A stretch of DNA of 64,000 nt from Eshraghiella sp045129695 (lineage in GTDB: Bacteria > Bacillota > Clostridia > Lachnospirales > Lachnospiraceae): contig JBGVJZ010000023.1 of assembly GCA_045129695.1 (NCBI GenBank), forward strand, positions 9,359 to 73,358. The letters run 5' to 3'. Positions 1 to 8,580 of this stretch are shown piece after piece. Below the pieces are notes generated by a model. The model worked only from the letters and a program-made list of their open reading frames with translations, was not told where the DNA came from and did not search any database. Each line of letters starts with the position of its first letter. Position 1 is the stretch's first letter. Position numbers and translations under genes: made by a program.

Positions 1-1152
1 TATGACAGCTATGATGTGGATGGATTTACATATTTTATAAGGAATACGGATTTTTCGCTTATTCATGAGAAGGATATTAATAAGGTTATTGAAATATATA
101 TCGTACAGGGCGATTATGAAACGGCATTTTCACTGATTTGTGATAATTCCTATATGCAGCTTAATGCAAAACGTCTTATGAAGCTGTGCTCAAGAATCAT
201 TCTGTCCGGACGGAATGAGGATTCGCCTAAGCTTATGGGTATGTGTAATTATGTTTTCAAGAAGAACAGATATGATGAACTTATTCTGAATTATCTTGTT
301 GACGGATTTAACGGTACTACAGAGGAAATGGTGGATATTTGGAAAGTGGCTGTTGAATTTGATATAGAGACTTATGAACTGGAAGAGCGAATAATAGCGC
401 AGATGATGTTTTCCAATTCCTATTTTGAACTGGTTTGTGACATCTTTGACAGTTATTTCAGAAAAGGTCCTAAGGACAGAATTGTTGAAGCGTATCTATC
501 CTATAATTCATATTTGTATTTTGTCAGAGAGAACGGAATTTCCGAAAATATATTTAATATTATTGAAGCATATATGGAGAATGAAAAAGAACTTCCGTGG
601 ATATGCAAAATGGCATTGATTAAATACTATTCCGGGCTTTTGTCACTTTCTGAATACCGGAAAAGTCTCGGAAAAGACATTATTGCTGCACTTACCAGAA
701 AAGAATACGTATTTCCGTTCTATCTTAAGCTGGCAGACAGTATTTCTGTTCCTTATGAGATTATGGACAAGACAATGGTGGAATATCGTGCCAATCCTAA
801 GAAACGTGTGGTAATTCACTACGTATATGAGAATAAAGAACATAAGAAGCTTTATATGACAGAGGACATGAAAAATGTCTATGAAGGTATTTTTGTAAAA
901 CAATTTGTTCTGTTTTACGGGGAGCAGATTCAGTATTACATTACAGAGGAGGATAAAGAGGGTGAATTAACAACAGATACTTATATATTGACTAATATGA
1001 GTATTAAGCCGGATAAGTCAGAGGGAAGATATGATCTAATAAATGATATGGTTGCAAGCAGGGATGCTCATGATAACCAGACCTTCCGGAAGCTGATTCA
1101 TACCTATGCCGTGACAGAATATGTTGCGGGGCAGATTTTTCAGCCTCTTTAG
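1..1152 (+). CDS. C-terminal part of a large helical protein (DUF5717-like), 5' end outside window
   Basis: The frame is open from base 1 and no start with a ribosome binding site is visible, so the gene begins upstream of the window. The 383 visible residues have no membrane segment or signal peptide. They are mostly amphipathic helices rich in Tyr, Phe, Glu and Lys, as in helical-repeat (TPR-like) proteins, and end with a more beta-like stretch from about residue 265 (RVVIHYVYEN). From memory the protein resembles the Lachnospiraceae family called DUF5717, usually much longer than this. It is followed after 17 bases by an Hsp70-like gene on the same strand, so the two are probably co-transcribed. 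No biochemical role is known to me; a scaffold or co-chaperone role is inference from the neighbours. Confidence 0.6.
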   Translation, partial: YDSYDVDGFTYFIRNTDFSLIHEKDINKVIEIYIVQGDYETAFSLICDNSYMQLNAKRLMKLCSRIILSGRNEDSPKLMGMCNYVFKKNRYDELILNYLVDGFNGTTEEMVDIWKVAVEFDIETYELEERIIAQMMFSNSYFELVCDIFDSYFRKGPKDRIVEAYLSYNSYLYFVRENGISENIFNIIEAYMENEKELPWICKMALIKYYSGLLSLSEYRKSLGKDIIAALTRKEYVFPFYLKLADSISVPYEIMDKTMVEYRANPKKRVVIHYVYENKEHKKLYMTEDMKNVYEGIFVKQFVLFYGEQIQYYITEEDKEGELTTDTYILTNMSIKPDKSEGRYDLINDMVASRDAHDNQTFRKLIHTYAVTEYVAGQIFQPL

Positions 1153-1169
1153 AAATGAAAGGACCCAAT

Positions 1170-2441
1170 ATGGAGAATAACAGATTTTTTGGTGTCGGAA
1201 TTGATTTATGTGATGAATATTCACAGGTTGCATATTTTAATCATAGGGAGAATGATTCGGTTTCAGTGGATCTTTCAGGACTTGAACTGAAATATCAGGT
1301 TCCTACTGCAGTAAGTAAAATGACCGGCAGGGAGGAATGGTATGCTGGTGATGAAGCATTAAAACGTGCTAAACTTGGGGAGGCAGTACTCGTGGAGGGA
1401 CTGCTTGATAAGGCTGCTTCCAAGAATCCGGTTTCAGTGGATGATACCATGGTTATGCCGATTGAATTAGTCAAAAGATACCTTGATTATCTTTTACGGA
1501 TTGCCATGGATGCGGGAAAAACAGATACCGTCAGCCGTATATGCATTACACTTCCCCAATTTAATATATCCATATTGAATGTCGTGTCCAAGGCGTTGAA
1601 TGAATTGGGCTATGAAAAAGAACAGTATGAGATTATAAGTCATAAAGAAGCGTTTATATATTATACACTTAACCAGAAGGCTGAATTGTGGAAGGGTGAT
1701 GTGGTGATGTTTGATTATGGTAGTTCAGGGCTTTCAACACATCGTATGTACATTGTTAACGAACGCGGTGCCAGGATTGTAATGGTGCAGTCGGAGGATT
1801 TTTCTGATGAACTGCCATTCTCACTGGCAAAGAATCAGGCATCAATTGATTTGCTGGATGCAAGACTTAGGGAAGCTGCCGTCAAAACGATGGACAGGCA
1901 TAATGTTACTTCGGTATTTCTTATTGGAAGAGGATTTTCTGATGAGATTAAACTTCCGGATTTCATTAAATATGTATGTGACAGAAAAAGAGTTTTTGCA
2001 GGTCAGAATCTGTATGCCAAGGGTGCGTGCTTTGCTGCTGTTGAGGGTAAGTATGTGAATCGTGTAAGGGATTATCTTCTTGCGTGTTCGGAACGTATAA
2101 CCACAGGTATTGAGATGAAGATTTCTGACAGGGGCAGGGACAAAATATTAAGAATGATAAGACCGGGGGTTAACTGGTTTGGAACAGACTGCTCGTATGA
2201 TTTTATTACAGATGACGTGGAGGAGTTGGAGATTTTTCTCTCTCCGGTTGATTCACGAGAGAAGCAGCTTGTGCGTGTTTCACTGGAGGATTTTCCGAAA
2301 AGACCCAACAAGGCCACGAGAATTACGGTTTCGTTATCTTTTACCAGTGATTCGAGGTGTCATTTAATGGTTAAGGACCGTGGATTCGGAGAATTTTTTA
2401 CCAGCAGCGGAAGAGTGATTAACGAAGAACTGCTTTTGTAG
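1170..2441 (+). CDS. Divergent Hsp70/actin-fold ATPase (DUF5716-like)
   Basis: The 423-residue protein carries three landmarks of the actin/Hsp70 ATPase fold in the right order. A phosphate-1-like motif lies at about residues 8-24 (GVGIDLCDEYSQVAYF). A phosphate-2-like motif lies at about 178-190 (VVMFDYGSSGLSTH). An adenosine-type motif lies at about 247-258 (SVFLIGRGFSDE). The Gly-rich loops are poorer than in DnaK, so nucleotide hydrolysis may be weak. The C-terminal 130 residues look beta-rich, as in a substrate-binding domain. The ATG at 1170 is preferred over the one at 1155 because AGGA sits six bases before it. I associate the protein from memory with DUF5716. It sits second in a four-gene operon with helical-repeat and coiled-coil partners. 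The function is unknown. Confidence 0.65.
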   Translation: MENNRFFGVGIDLCDEYSQVAYFNHRENDSVSVDLSGLELKYQVPTAVSKMTGREEWYAGDEALKRAKLGEAVLVEGLLDKAASKNPVSVDDTMVMPIELVKRYLDYLLRIAMDAGKTDTVSRICITLPQFNISILNVVSKALNELGYEKEQYEIISHKEAFIYYTLNQKAELWKGDVVMFDYGSSGLSTHRMYIVNERGARIVMVQSEDFSDELPFSLAKNQASIDLLDARLREAAVKTMDRHNVTSVFLIGRGFSDEIKLPDFIKYVCDRKRVFAGQNLYAKGACFAAVEGKYVNRVRDYLLACSERITTGIEMKISDRGRDKILRMIRPGVNWFGTDCSYDFITDDVEELEIFLSPVDSREKQLVRVSLEDFPKRPNKATRITVSLSFTSDSRCHLMVKDRGFGEFFTSSGRVINEELLL

Positions 2442-2456
2442 CGAGGAGTGAACAGT

Positions 2457-3272
2457 ATGTCGGGATTTATTTTGTGTAGAAGTAAATATGCTGATAAACC
2501 GTATTATATTAATAACATGGCAATTAATATCTATTCCATGGAGGAGTTGTGTTATTATATATATAATAATATTTATCTTATTGGTACGGATTTGGTAGAT
2601 GAAGGACTAATCAGATATATTGATGAGGAGCTTTCTGAAACAGAGCTTGCAAGGCAGCTTGAATTTCTGGTTTCTCAGAATGCCGGATTGTCAGAACTTT
2701 TAATAACAATTCTTAGAAGTGTGGATTACTATTCTGAAAGCGAGATTGCAGAGCTTAGAGCGGTCATTGACAAGCTTGATACCCAGAATGTGCTTCAGAG
2801 ACTTAAATCAAGAGCCGATACCTTTTTGGGGAACAGACGTTATAAAAGTGCAATACACAATTATGAACTTATTGTACATGGTAAGAAGGATATCACTTTG
2901 ACAGACAGCTTTTATGGTAATGTCTGGCATAATATGGGAGTGGCCTATTCCAGACTTTTCTCATTTGCAGAGGCTGTTGACTGTTATAAAATAGCATATG
3001 AGCTTAACGATAGTGAGGAGTCGTTAAAGGCCTGTAAGGCGGCTTGCTTTATGGCGAATGGTGGCTACAATCCTGACGGGAATGACGAAATGATGTTTGT
3101 AATCAGTAAGGAAATAGAGACTCTGATGGATCATGCGCCACAGGAAATGGAATACAAGGAGATACGGGAGGCCTTTGCACTTAAGGAAGAGGGAAAAGTA
3201 ACCGAATATTATAGTACATTGGACGGACTGATTAACAGATGGAAGTCAGATTACCGTAATTATATAAAATAA
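2457..3272 (+). CDS. TPR-like helical repeat protein of the DUF5716/5717 operon
   Basis: This 271-residue soluble protein shows no signal peptide. Its central part (about residues 125-210) reads as tetratricopeptide-like helix pairs, for example YKSAIHNYELIVHG and FAEAVDCYKIAYELNDS, the usual pattern of a protein-interaction scaffold. The ATG at 2457 has GAGGAG seven to eight bases upstream; a GTG at 2448 lies inside that binding site and is less likely. The gene starts 15 bases after the Hsp70-like gene and is followed after 13 bases by a coiled-coil membrane protein, so it belongs to the same operon. A bridging role between the ATPase and a partner is inference only. Confidence 0.6.
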   Translation: MSGFILCRSKYADKPYYINNMAINIYSMEELCYYIYNNIYLIGTDLVDEGLIRYIDEELSETELARQLEFLVSQNAGLSELLITILRSVDYYSESEIAELRAVIDKLDTQNVLQRLKSRADTFLGNRRYKSAIHNYELIVHGKKDITLTDSFYGNVWHNMGVAYSRLFSFAEAVDCYKIAYELNDSEESLKACKAACFMANGGYNPDGNDEMMFVISKEIETLMDHAPQEMEYKEIREAFALKEEGKVTEYYSTLDGLINRWKSDYRNYIK

Positions 3273-3285
3273 AGTAGGATTTAAT

Positions 3286-4461
3286 ATGTTGTTTTTCAAA
3301 AAAAGAAAGAAAAATAAAAAAGAAGATATTTACCTTGAGCCGGAATTTGATGATAAGGAGCTGCCGGCTTCTGACAAGGCGTTTAAGGAATACGAGCTTA
3401 TTGAGCAGATGCAGTATGTCAGAACCCAGTGTGAACAGATAACTGACTCGACAAAATATATTTCCGAGCTTAAAGCAGAGCATCAGATTGTTAACAATTA
3501 TATTTCTGATATGCAGATTATTGAGAATCAGGATGAAGTCAATAAAAGGAGCTTAAGGTCTGCTGCAGCTGAGATTGTTAAGCTTAAATCCCAGAGAGAG
3601 AACATAAGAAACGGAGCACCGCTGATCTCTTCGTCAAGATATTCAATGTTTGAGCAGTATGACAATGATTTTCCTGATGCATTAACTAATTTTATCAATG
3701 ATGAGAAATATTGTCAGAAGGTTAAGCATGATATGAGGGCGCTGGAGGCGGAGAAGCTTTCGATTCAGGAGGATATGAAGGATTTTGACATAAGACGGGT
3801 TAATGTAAGAAATATATCCATTATATCCTTGCTTGGAATAGTTGCTGTCTTTATGATTTTTATCGTATCAGGCCAGTTAAACAGCGATAACGGAATATTT
3901 TTGTTTATGATTGTACTTTTGCTGGCGACTTTTTTTGTATTGCTGGTATGTCTTTTAATGAGAAATACTACATATAAAATAAAATACTCTGAGAAAAAGC
4001 TTTCCAGAGCAATTACCATTCTCAACAAAGTGAAAATTAAATATGTAAATATTGTTAACAGCGTTGATTATCAGAAGTCAAAATACAAGGTTCAGAATTC
4101 GCTGGAGCTCAGCAAGGAATATGAGGCATATCTGGTTGAGAAAAAGAAAGCCGAGAAATACCGTAATTCTGCGGTTGAGCTTAATGAAGCAATTGATAAT
4201 TTTAATGATAAGCTTGCAAGGCTTAATCTGTATGATTCAGCAATATGGGAGAAGCAGGCAGAGGCATTGAATGATGAAAAGGCAATGAAGGAAATAAGGC
4301 ATACCCTTAATGAACGCAGGACTAAATTAAGAGAACAGATTGACTATAATATGGAACGGATTGAGGAAGCCAAGAATGGTGTACTTCGCCTTGTGAAGAA
4401 GAATCCTGAATTAACAGATGAGATAATGGGCATTATGGATTCATACAATTTAGAGCTTTAA
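3286..4461 (+). CDS. Coiled-coil protein with a central membrane hairpin
   Basis: This 391-residue protein has a basic, Lys-rich start, a coiled-coil stretch (about residues 35-175), two adjacent hydrophobic segments (about 180-200, SIISLLGIVAVFMIFIVSG, and about 206-227, FLFMIVLLLATFFVLLV), then a second long coiled coil (about 235-375). Two membrane passes with both ends on the same side, probably the cytoplasm, are implied. It is the last gene of the left-edge operon. A promoter begins 14 bases after its stop, so valS is controlled separately. I do not recognise the family. A membrane tether for the upstream ATPase/TPR proteins is a reasonable inference. Confidence 0.6.
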   Translation: MLFFKKRKKNKKEDIYLEPEFDDKELPASDKAFKEYELIEQMQYVRTQCEQITDSTKYISELKAEHQIVNNYISDMQIIENQDEVNKRSLRSAAAEIVKLKSQRENIRNGAPLISSSRYSMFEQYDNDFPDALTNFINDEKYCQKVKHDMRALEAEKLSIQEDMKDFDIRRVNVRNISIISLLGIVAVFMIFIVSGQLNSDNGIFLFMIVLLLATFFVLLVCLLMRNTTYKIKYSEKKLSRAITILNKVKIKYVNIVNSVDYQKSKYKVQNSLELSKEYEAYLVEKKKAEKYRNSAVELNEAIDNFNDKLARLNLYDSAIWEKQAEALNDEKAMKEIRHTLNERRTKLREQIDYNMERIEEAKNGVLRLVKKNPELTDEIMGIMDSYNLEL

Positions 4462-4474
4462 TAATGAAAAACTA

Positions 4475-4503
4475 TTGACATATTTTTTTGGTGCATTTAT
4501 GAT
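4475..4503 (+). promoter_or_regulatory. Sigma-A type promoter of the valS T-box transcript
   Basis: TTGACA at 4475-4480 and TATGAT at 4498-4503 are separated by 17 bases. The -35 is perfect and the -10 has one mismatch. Transcription would start near 4510, at the beginning of the T-box leader. Confidence 0.85.
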
Positions 4504-4509
4504 ATATCT

Positions 4510-4785
4510 TGAATAAATGCAAATGCTATGAAGAAGAGGAGTAAGCATATTACAGCCATCAGAGAGAAGCCGGTTGGTGCGAGGCTTTGGCGTTGGATAT
4601 GAAGAAGTAGCTTTGGAGCAGAGGCTGTGAAGATGATGGATAATTCATAACAGTAGCAGCTTTCGTGTGATTCGCGTTAAGAATTTAATGAGATGACGGG
4701 AGTTCCCGTTAATAAAGGTGGTACCGCGGATATTTTTCGCCCTTTGCATAGCAATGTGCAAAGGGCTTTGCTATGCAAATAAGTA
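4510..4785 (+). promoter_or_regulatory. T-box riboswitch upstream of valS
   Basis: The leader contains the hallmark T-box sequence (AAAGGTGGTACCGCG at 4715-4729), which pairs with the acceptor end of uncharged tRNA. A candidate specifier codon GTA (Val) lies at 4607-4609 and is followed by G. A strong hairpin 4739-4748/4757-4766 follows the T-box and acts as the candidate terminator, though its T-tract is only three bases long. The same region can form a competing 12-bp hairpin (4743-4754 with 4768-4779). Known mechanism: uncharged tRNA-Val stabilises the antiterminator and lets valS be transcribed. Confidence 0.9.
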
Positions 4786-4822
4786 AATTTGTATTATATA
4801 CTTTTGCGAAAGGAAGAATGAG

Positions 4823-7459
4823 ATGAAGGAATTAGAGAAAAATTATAATCCGTCAGAAATTGAAGACAGATTGTACGAAAAGTGGATGAACAAAAAATAT
4901 TTTAAAGCAGAGGTCAACAGAAGCAAGAAGCCTTTTACAATTGTTATGCCGCCTCCAAATATAACAGGACAGCTTCACATGGGTCATGCCCTTGATAATA
5001 CATTACAGGATATTTTAACACGTTTTAAGAGAATGCAGGGCTATGAGGCATTGTGGCTTCCGGGAACTGATCATGCCTCAATTGCAACTGAGGCCAAGGT
5101 TGTAGAAGCAATTGCGAAGGAAGGTCTTACCAAAGAAGATCTGGGAAGAGAGAAATTTCTTGACAGAGTATGGGACTGGAAAAAAGAATACGGCGGACGT
5201 ATTGTTAAACAGCTTAAGAGAATTGGTTCTTCAGCAGACTGGGACAGAGAACGTTTTACGATGGATGAGGGCTGTAACAAGGCTGTTAAGGAAGTTTTCG
5301 TTAATTTGTATAATAAGGGGCTTATCTATAGAGGTGAGAGAATCATTAACTGGTGTCCATGCTGTCTTACATCTATTTCAGATGCAGAGGTTGAATATGA
5401 GGATCAGGCAGGACATTTCTGGCATTTAAGATACCCATTGTCAGATGGCAGCGGATATATTGAGATGGCAACCACCAGACCTGAGACCATGCTTGGTGAT
5501 ACAGCCGTAGCAGTTAATCCTGAGGATGAGAGATACAAGGATATGGTCGGAAAGACAGTAATCCTTCCGCTTGTTCACAGAGAGATTCCGATTGTTGCAG
5601 ACAGCTATGTAGATATGGAATTTGGTACAGGTGTTGTTAAGATTACTCCTGCACATGACCCTAACGATTTTGAGGTTGGTTTAAGACATAACCTTCCTGT
5701 AATCAATGTTCTTACAGAAGATGCCAGAATTGTTGATGAATATGAGAAATATGCAGGAATGGACCGCTATGAGGCAAGAAAGGCAATTGTAGCAGATCTT
5801 GAAGCAGAGGGTGCATTGGTTGAGATAGAGGATTACAGCCACAATGTTGGTACATGCTACCGTTGTCATACAACCGTAGAGCCAAGAGTCTCAAAACAGT
5901 GGTTTGTTAAAATGGAAGAGCTTGCAAAGCCGGCCATTGAAGCTGTGAAGTCGGGAGAGACTAAGTTTGTTCCTGAACATTTTGACAAGACCTATTATCA
6001 TTGGTTAGAGAATATCAGAGACTGGTGTATTTCAAGACAGTTATGGTGGGGACACAGAATTCCGGCTTTCTATTGTGAAGACTGCGGTGATATGGTTGTT
6101 ACTAAGGATGAGTCAGCTGTATGTCCAAAATGCGGTAAGCCAATGGTACAGGATCCGGATACACTTGATACATGGTTCTCTTCAGCTTTATGGCCATTCT
6201 CAACACTTGGCTGGCCTGATAAGACAGAGGATTTGGAATATTTCTATCCAACCTGCACATTGGTAACGGGATATGATATAATTTTCTTCTGGGTAATAAG
6301 AATGATGTTCTCTGGAATTGAGCATACCGGTAAGGCTCCGTTTAATACTGTTCTTATTCATGGTCTTGTAAGAGATTCGCAGGGACGCAAGATGAGTAAA
6401 TCCCTCGGAAATGGTATTGATCCGCTTGAGGTTATTGATAAATACGGTGCAGATGCTTTAAGACTTACTCTTGTAACAGGTAACGCTCCGGGTAACGATA
6501 TGCGTTTTTACTGGGAAAGAGTTGAAGCATCAAGAAACTTTGCGAATAAGGTATGGAATGCATCAAGATTTATTATGATGAATCTTGAAAAGGCAGAGAA
6601 TGCTGACAATATTGATATGTCGCTCCTTACAGATGCAGATAAATGGATTCTCTCTAAGGTTAACCGTCTTGCAAAGGACGTAACAGAGAATATGGAGAAC
6701 TATGATTTAGGTGTTGCAGTTTCCAAGATATATGATTTTATCTGGGAAGAGTTTTGCGACTGGTATATTGAGATGGTTAAACCTCGTCTGTATAATGATG
6801 ATGACAATACCAAGGCCGCAGCAATCTGGACATTGAAGACGGTTCTTATAAATTCGCTCAAACTGCTTCATCCATATATGCCTTTCATTACAGAAGAGAT
6901 TTTCTGTAATTTGTCAGATGAAGAATCAATTATGATTTCTAACTGGCCTGAATTTAAGGATGAATGGGATTTTGCCAAGGAAGAAAATGCCATTGAGACA
7001 ATTAAAGAGGCAGTAAGGGGAATTCGTAACACCCGTGCAGGAATGAATGTTCCGCCAAGCAAGAAAGCAAAGGTTTATATTGTAACAGAAAGTGCTGATA
7101 TTGAAGGGATTTTTGAAAACGGAAGAGTATTTTTCGCAACTCTCGGATATGCTTCTGAGGTAGTAATACAGAAGGATAAAACGGGCATTGATGAAGATGC
7201 TGTTGCAGTACTTATCCCAAATGCGGCAATCTACATGCCATTTGCGGAATTGGTTGATTTAGAAAAGGAAATTGAAAGACTTAGATCAGAAGAAAAACGT
7301 CTTGAAGGAGAATTAAAGCGTGTTGAAGGAATGCTCAGTAACGAGAAATTCGTTTCTAAGGCACCGGCCGCAAAGATTCAGGAAGAGAAAGACAAACTTG
7401 AGAAATACTCAACCATGATGAATCAGGTTAGGGAAAGACTCTCACAGTTATGTAAATAG
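4823..7459 (+). CDS. valS: Valyl-tRNA synthetase
   Basis: At 878 residues this has the length usual for bacterial ValRS. It charges tRNA-Val in the cytoplasm and edits misacylated Thr. Class I signatures are present: HMGH in PPNITGQLHMGHAL (about residues 45-60) and KMSKS (about residue 522). The connective editing domain has the family's TTRPETMLGDTAV stretch, and pairs of CxxC-type cysteines occur around residues 418-440. The C-terminal 70 residues form the coiled-coil arm that binds tRNA. AAAGGAAG precedes the ATG at a normal distance. Regulation is by the Val T-box in its leader. The glycosyltransferase gene starts nine bases after the stop and may be read through from valS. Confidence 0.98.
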   Translation: MKELEKNYNPSEIEDRLYEKWMNKKYFKAEVNRSKKPFTIVMPPPNITGQLHMGHALDNTLQDILTRFKRMQGYEALWLPGTDHASIATEAKVVEAIAKEGLTKEDLGREKFLDRVWDWKKEYGGRIVKQLKRIGSSADWDRERFTMDEGCNKAVKEVFVNLYNKGLIYRGERIINWCPCCLTSISDAEVEYEDQAGHFWHLRYPLSDGSGYIEMATTRPETMLGDTAVAVNPEDERYKDMVGKTVILPLVHREIPIVADSYVDMEFGTGVVKITPAHDPNDFEVGLRHNLPVINVLTEDARIVDEYEKYAGMDRYEARKAIVADLEAEGALVEIEDYSHNVGTCYRCHTTVEPRVSKQWFVKMEELAKPAIEAVKSGETKFVPEHFDKTYYHWLENIRDWCISRQLWWGHRIPAFYCEDCGDMVVTKDESAVCPKCGKPMVQDPDTLDTWFSSALWPFSTLGWPDKTEDLEYFYPTCTLVTGYDIIFFWVIRMMFSGIEHTGKAPFNTVLIHGLVRDSQGRKMSKSLGNGIDPLEVIDKYGADALRLTLVTGNAPGNDMRFYWERVEASRNFANKVWNASRFIMMNLEKAENADNIDMSLLTDADKWILSKVNRLAKDVTENMENYDLGVAVSKIYDFIWEEFCDWYIEMVKPRLYNDDDNTKAAAIWTLKTVLINSLKLLHPYMPFITEEIFCNLSDEESIMISNWPEFKDEWDFAKEENAIETIKEAVRGIRNTRAGMNVPPSKKAKVYIVTESADIEGIFENGRVFFATLGYASEVVIQKDKTGIDEDAVAVLIPNAAIYMPFAELVDLEKEIERLRSEEKRLEGELKRVEGMLSNEKFVSKAPAAKIQEEKDKLEKYSTMMNQVRERLSQLCK

Positions 7460-7468
7460 GGGTAATCA

Positions 7469-8578
7469 GTGAAAATAAGTGTTATTATACCATCCCTTAA
7501 TCCGGATGAAAAATTAAATGCTGTGGTAGAAGGACTGTTAGCAGAAGGCTTTAATGACATTATTATTGTTAATGACGGCAGTGATGAGAAGCACAAAGAG
7601 CCATTTGACAATGCAGCGAAGCATTCAGAGGTAACGGTCCTTACCCACAGTATTAACCGTGGTAAGGGGCGTGCATTAAAAACTGCATACGAATATTGCA
7701 TGAATAACAGACCGGATATCGAAGGTGTTATTACTGTTGATGGAGATAACCAGCATCTTCCGAAGGATATCAAAGCATGCTGTGAAGCCATGCTTTTACA
7801 TGGAGATAAGGTTATTTTAGGCTGCAGGGATTTTTCAGAAGAGAATGTTCCCCCGAAGAGCAGAATTGGTAATAATATTACGGGATTTGTGTTCAGGGCG
7901 ATGTGCAGAATACGAATATCCGACACACAGACAGGCTTAAGAGCAATACCGGTACAGCATTTGCCAATGATGTTGGCAATTAAGGGTGAACGTTTCGAGT
8001 ATGAGACCAGAGTCTTGCTTGAGATGAAAAGACAGCATGTGGAATTTTGTGAAGTGAAGATTAATACAGTATATATTGAAGAAAATGCATCAACACATTT
8101 TCATCCTTTTAAGGATTCCTTCAAAATATATATGGTAATACTCAGATATTTAATTGGCAATATGATGTCATTTATTAAATATATGATAAGCTCAATTCTG
8201 TCATTTGTGATAGATAACGGATTGTTCAGACTGATTGAGTATATTATAGGAACTCAGGCTGATAAGAGCATTAAAATTCTGCTGGCAACGGTTATAGCAA
8301 GAGTGGTGTCATCGCTTTTTAATTTCTTTGTTAACCGCAAAGCAGTATTTAAATCAGATGCATCAATGGGAAGGACAATGCTAAGGTATTATGCACTGTG
8401 TATATGTCAGATGGGAGCATCATATGGTTTCGTATTCCTTTTCTCACATATATTTAGGGCAAATGACTGGATTACCAGTCTGATTAAAATTATAGTTGAT
8501 ATGTGTCTGTTTTTACTTAGCTATCAGATACAGAGAAGATGGGTTTTTGCAGATAGCGGCAAGAAGGAGGAAGATTAA
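7469..8578 (+). CDS. Family 2 glycosyltransferase fused to a GtrA-type membrane domain
   Basis: Residues 1-215 form a GT-A fold glycosyltransferase: VIIPSLNPDEKL at the start, the IIVNDGSDE nucleotide-binding loop, and a DGD metal site in VDGDNQHLP near residue 91. From about residue 235 there are four hydrophobic segments ending in a GtrA-like domain (FFVNRKAVFKS), a family that helps flip lipid-linked sugars. The likely role is transfer or flipping of a sugar on polyprenyl phosphate for an envelope glycan; the sugar cannot be told. Start is GTG with AGGGG upstream. It heads a run of envelope genes and its stop is two bases from the next start. Confidence 0.85.
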   Translation: MKISVIIPSLNPDEKLNAVVEGLLAEGFNDIIIVNDGSDEKHKEPFDNAAKHSEVTVLTHSINRGKGRALKTAYEYCMNNRPDIEGVITVDGDNQHLPKDIKACCEAMLLHGDKVILGCRDFSEENVPPKSRIGNNITGFVFRAMCRIRISDTQTGLRAIPVQHLPMMLAIKGERFEYETRVLLEMKRQHVEFCEVKINTVYIEENASTHFHPFKDSFKIYMVILRYLIGNMMSFIKYMISSILSFVIDNGLFRLIEYIIGTQADKSIKILLATVIARVVSSLFNFFVNRKAVFKSDASMGRTMLRYYALCICQMGASYGFVFLFSHIFRANDWITSLIKIIVDMCLFLLSYQIQRRWVFADSGKKEED

Positions 8579-8580
8579 TA

